Of a stretch of 57,543 nt of DNA, positions 56,690 through 57,543 are shown piece after piece. Every line of letters starts with the position of its first letter. The first letter of the stretch is position 1. The stretch is from NCBI GenBank assembly GCA_019649035.1, contig BMAT01000221.1, positions 292,419 to 349,961 on the forward strand, given 5' to 3'. Position numbers and translations under genes: made by a program. The DNA comes from Elysia marginata. Lineage: Eukaryota; Mollusca; Gastropoda; Plakobranchidae. The notes under the pieces are model-generated. The model was not told where the DNA came from. It worked only from the letters and a program-made list of their open reading frames with translations, and did no database searches.

Positions 56690-57138
56690 CTGAATAAGAA
56701 AGCAAAGGAAAAAATATAAATTTCTATAATATTTAGTAAACAAAATAGTGCTTTTCAAGTAGCAATTGTTATTTACAACTTCTTTGCAACTGTGTGACCC
56801 ATCGATAAGGCTCATTTATAATTATAATTTAGATAACTTGTCGCACAAAAAATTTCTTGACACAAACTGACGAAGTAGGCAAATTTACGAGAGAAAACTT
56901 ATATTGAACTCTTCGTCTCATCAAAAGTAGACTTTTTCTTAATTGTTTAATACCAATAAAATTGTGGATACTTTAAAAAATCTATAGACCTTACAACTGG
57001 AAGATTTTGTACTTTAACCTCACAAGATACATTGTCTTCTCAGCCTATTGCAAAAAAAAAAAAAGGAAATCTCCAAATTCACTTTTCTATTTGACATAGT
57101 TAACCCCTTTGTGATATTATGTGTATCATTCTACACAG

Positions 57139-57193
57139 GCATAAATTGCTTTGCCGAGAATGCCGTTTAAGATGCTGCCCTGTGCCGTACTAG
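57139..57193 (+). other. possible exon of a divergent gene
   Basis: A short ORF from ATG 57159 (MPFKMLPCAVL) runs into a consensus donor CTAG|GTAAGT at 57194. Upstream TTCTACACAG gives a possible acceptor at 57138. No protein match is recognised, and the window ends before any partner exon. Confidence 0.25.
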
Positions 57194-57409
57194 GTAAGTC
57201 TCATCTGCCACATAGCATATATGACAAGTTTGATGTACCTGGTGTGACATAATACTCTTTCTTCTATATATAATAAACAAACAAAATGCAACTGAGCAAA
57301 CAAGAAAGCAGAAAGAATTCTTGAAAGCAAAACTTTTTCTTTTTAAAGAGTAGCTGTTCTACAAAGTTTCAAGGCCTATGAGAATTAATTGGTAATGAGA
57401 TTAGAGCGC

Positions 57410-57482
57410 AAATTATCGTTCTTGTTGGCAAACTCCCTCGTGGAAGTCAATTGCTTGCAGTTGCAGGCAAGAACGATAATTT
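57410..57482. repeat. 15-bp perfect inverted repeat
   Basis: AAATTATCGTTCTTG (57410-57424) faces CAAGAACGATAATTT (57468-57482), with a 43-bp spacer. Could be a small TIR element or a cruciform-forming site. Confidence 0.7.
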
Positions 57483-57543
57483 TGTGTTCTAGATTCTGAT
57501 TTCCAATCTATAGGCTGAGAAAAAGTACAGGTTTAACACCTAA

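Larger units (their letters stand above)
56690..57543. other. region upstream of CEP162; possible bidirectional promoter
   Basis: AT-rich 5' flank. Contains no recognised TATA box or RFX X-box. Includes the possible plus-strand exon 57139-57193 and the inverted repeat at 57410-57482. Confidence 0.4.

Overview
The window is animal nuclear DNA: AT-rich, intron-dense, with GT-AG introns, microsatellites and short transposon-derived repeats. It carries two multi-exon centrosome/cilium genes arranged tail to tail. Bacterial features (operons, ribosome binding sites, CRISPR) are absent. The proteins are clearly homologous to vertebrate CEP126 and CEP162 but quite diverged. Together with the repeat style (many TCTAGATCTAG and AGGCCTA palindromes) this suggests an invertebrate, possibly a gastropod mollusc; that placement is inference.

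Layout: 1-3.9 kb is intergenic DNA with a promoter-like block just before the first gene. 3.9-17.8 kb (+ strand) is a CEP126 homologue in 11 coding exons (about 1474 aa). Its first intron looks like a minor-class (U12) intron, and its middle carries a SILK-plus-RVxF pair of the kind that docks protein phosphatase 1. 17.8-22.3 kb is the 3' intergenic space. It holds a 455-bp terminal-inverted-repeat element and, around a 13-base gap, what looks like two haplotypes placed in tandem, one with a transposon insertion. 22.3-56.7 kb (- strand) is a complete CEP162 homologue in 33 coding exons (1434 aa; human about 1400). Every exon junction keeps phase, including across two sequence gaps (33976-34492 and 45313-45986). 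56.7-57.5 kb is upstream of CEP162 and contains a possible divergent exon and a 15-bp inverted repeat.

Functionally, both products belong to the same organelle system in animals. CEP162 binds microtubules at the distal centriole and promotes transition-zone assembly. CEP126 acts at the centrosome and ciliary base in microtubule organisation and ciliogenesis. The convergent linkage here may be chance or conserved microsynteny.

The introns record repeated local duplication. Two CEP162 exons have decayed intronic copies beside them, a third intron has a tandem duplication, and at least six CAGT-ended short elements are scattered through the window. Exon coordinates were derived by hand from splice signals, reading-frame continuity and similarity to remembered vertebrate family members; no alignment software was used.
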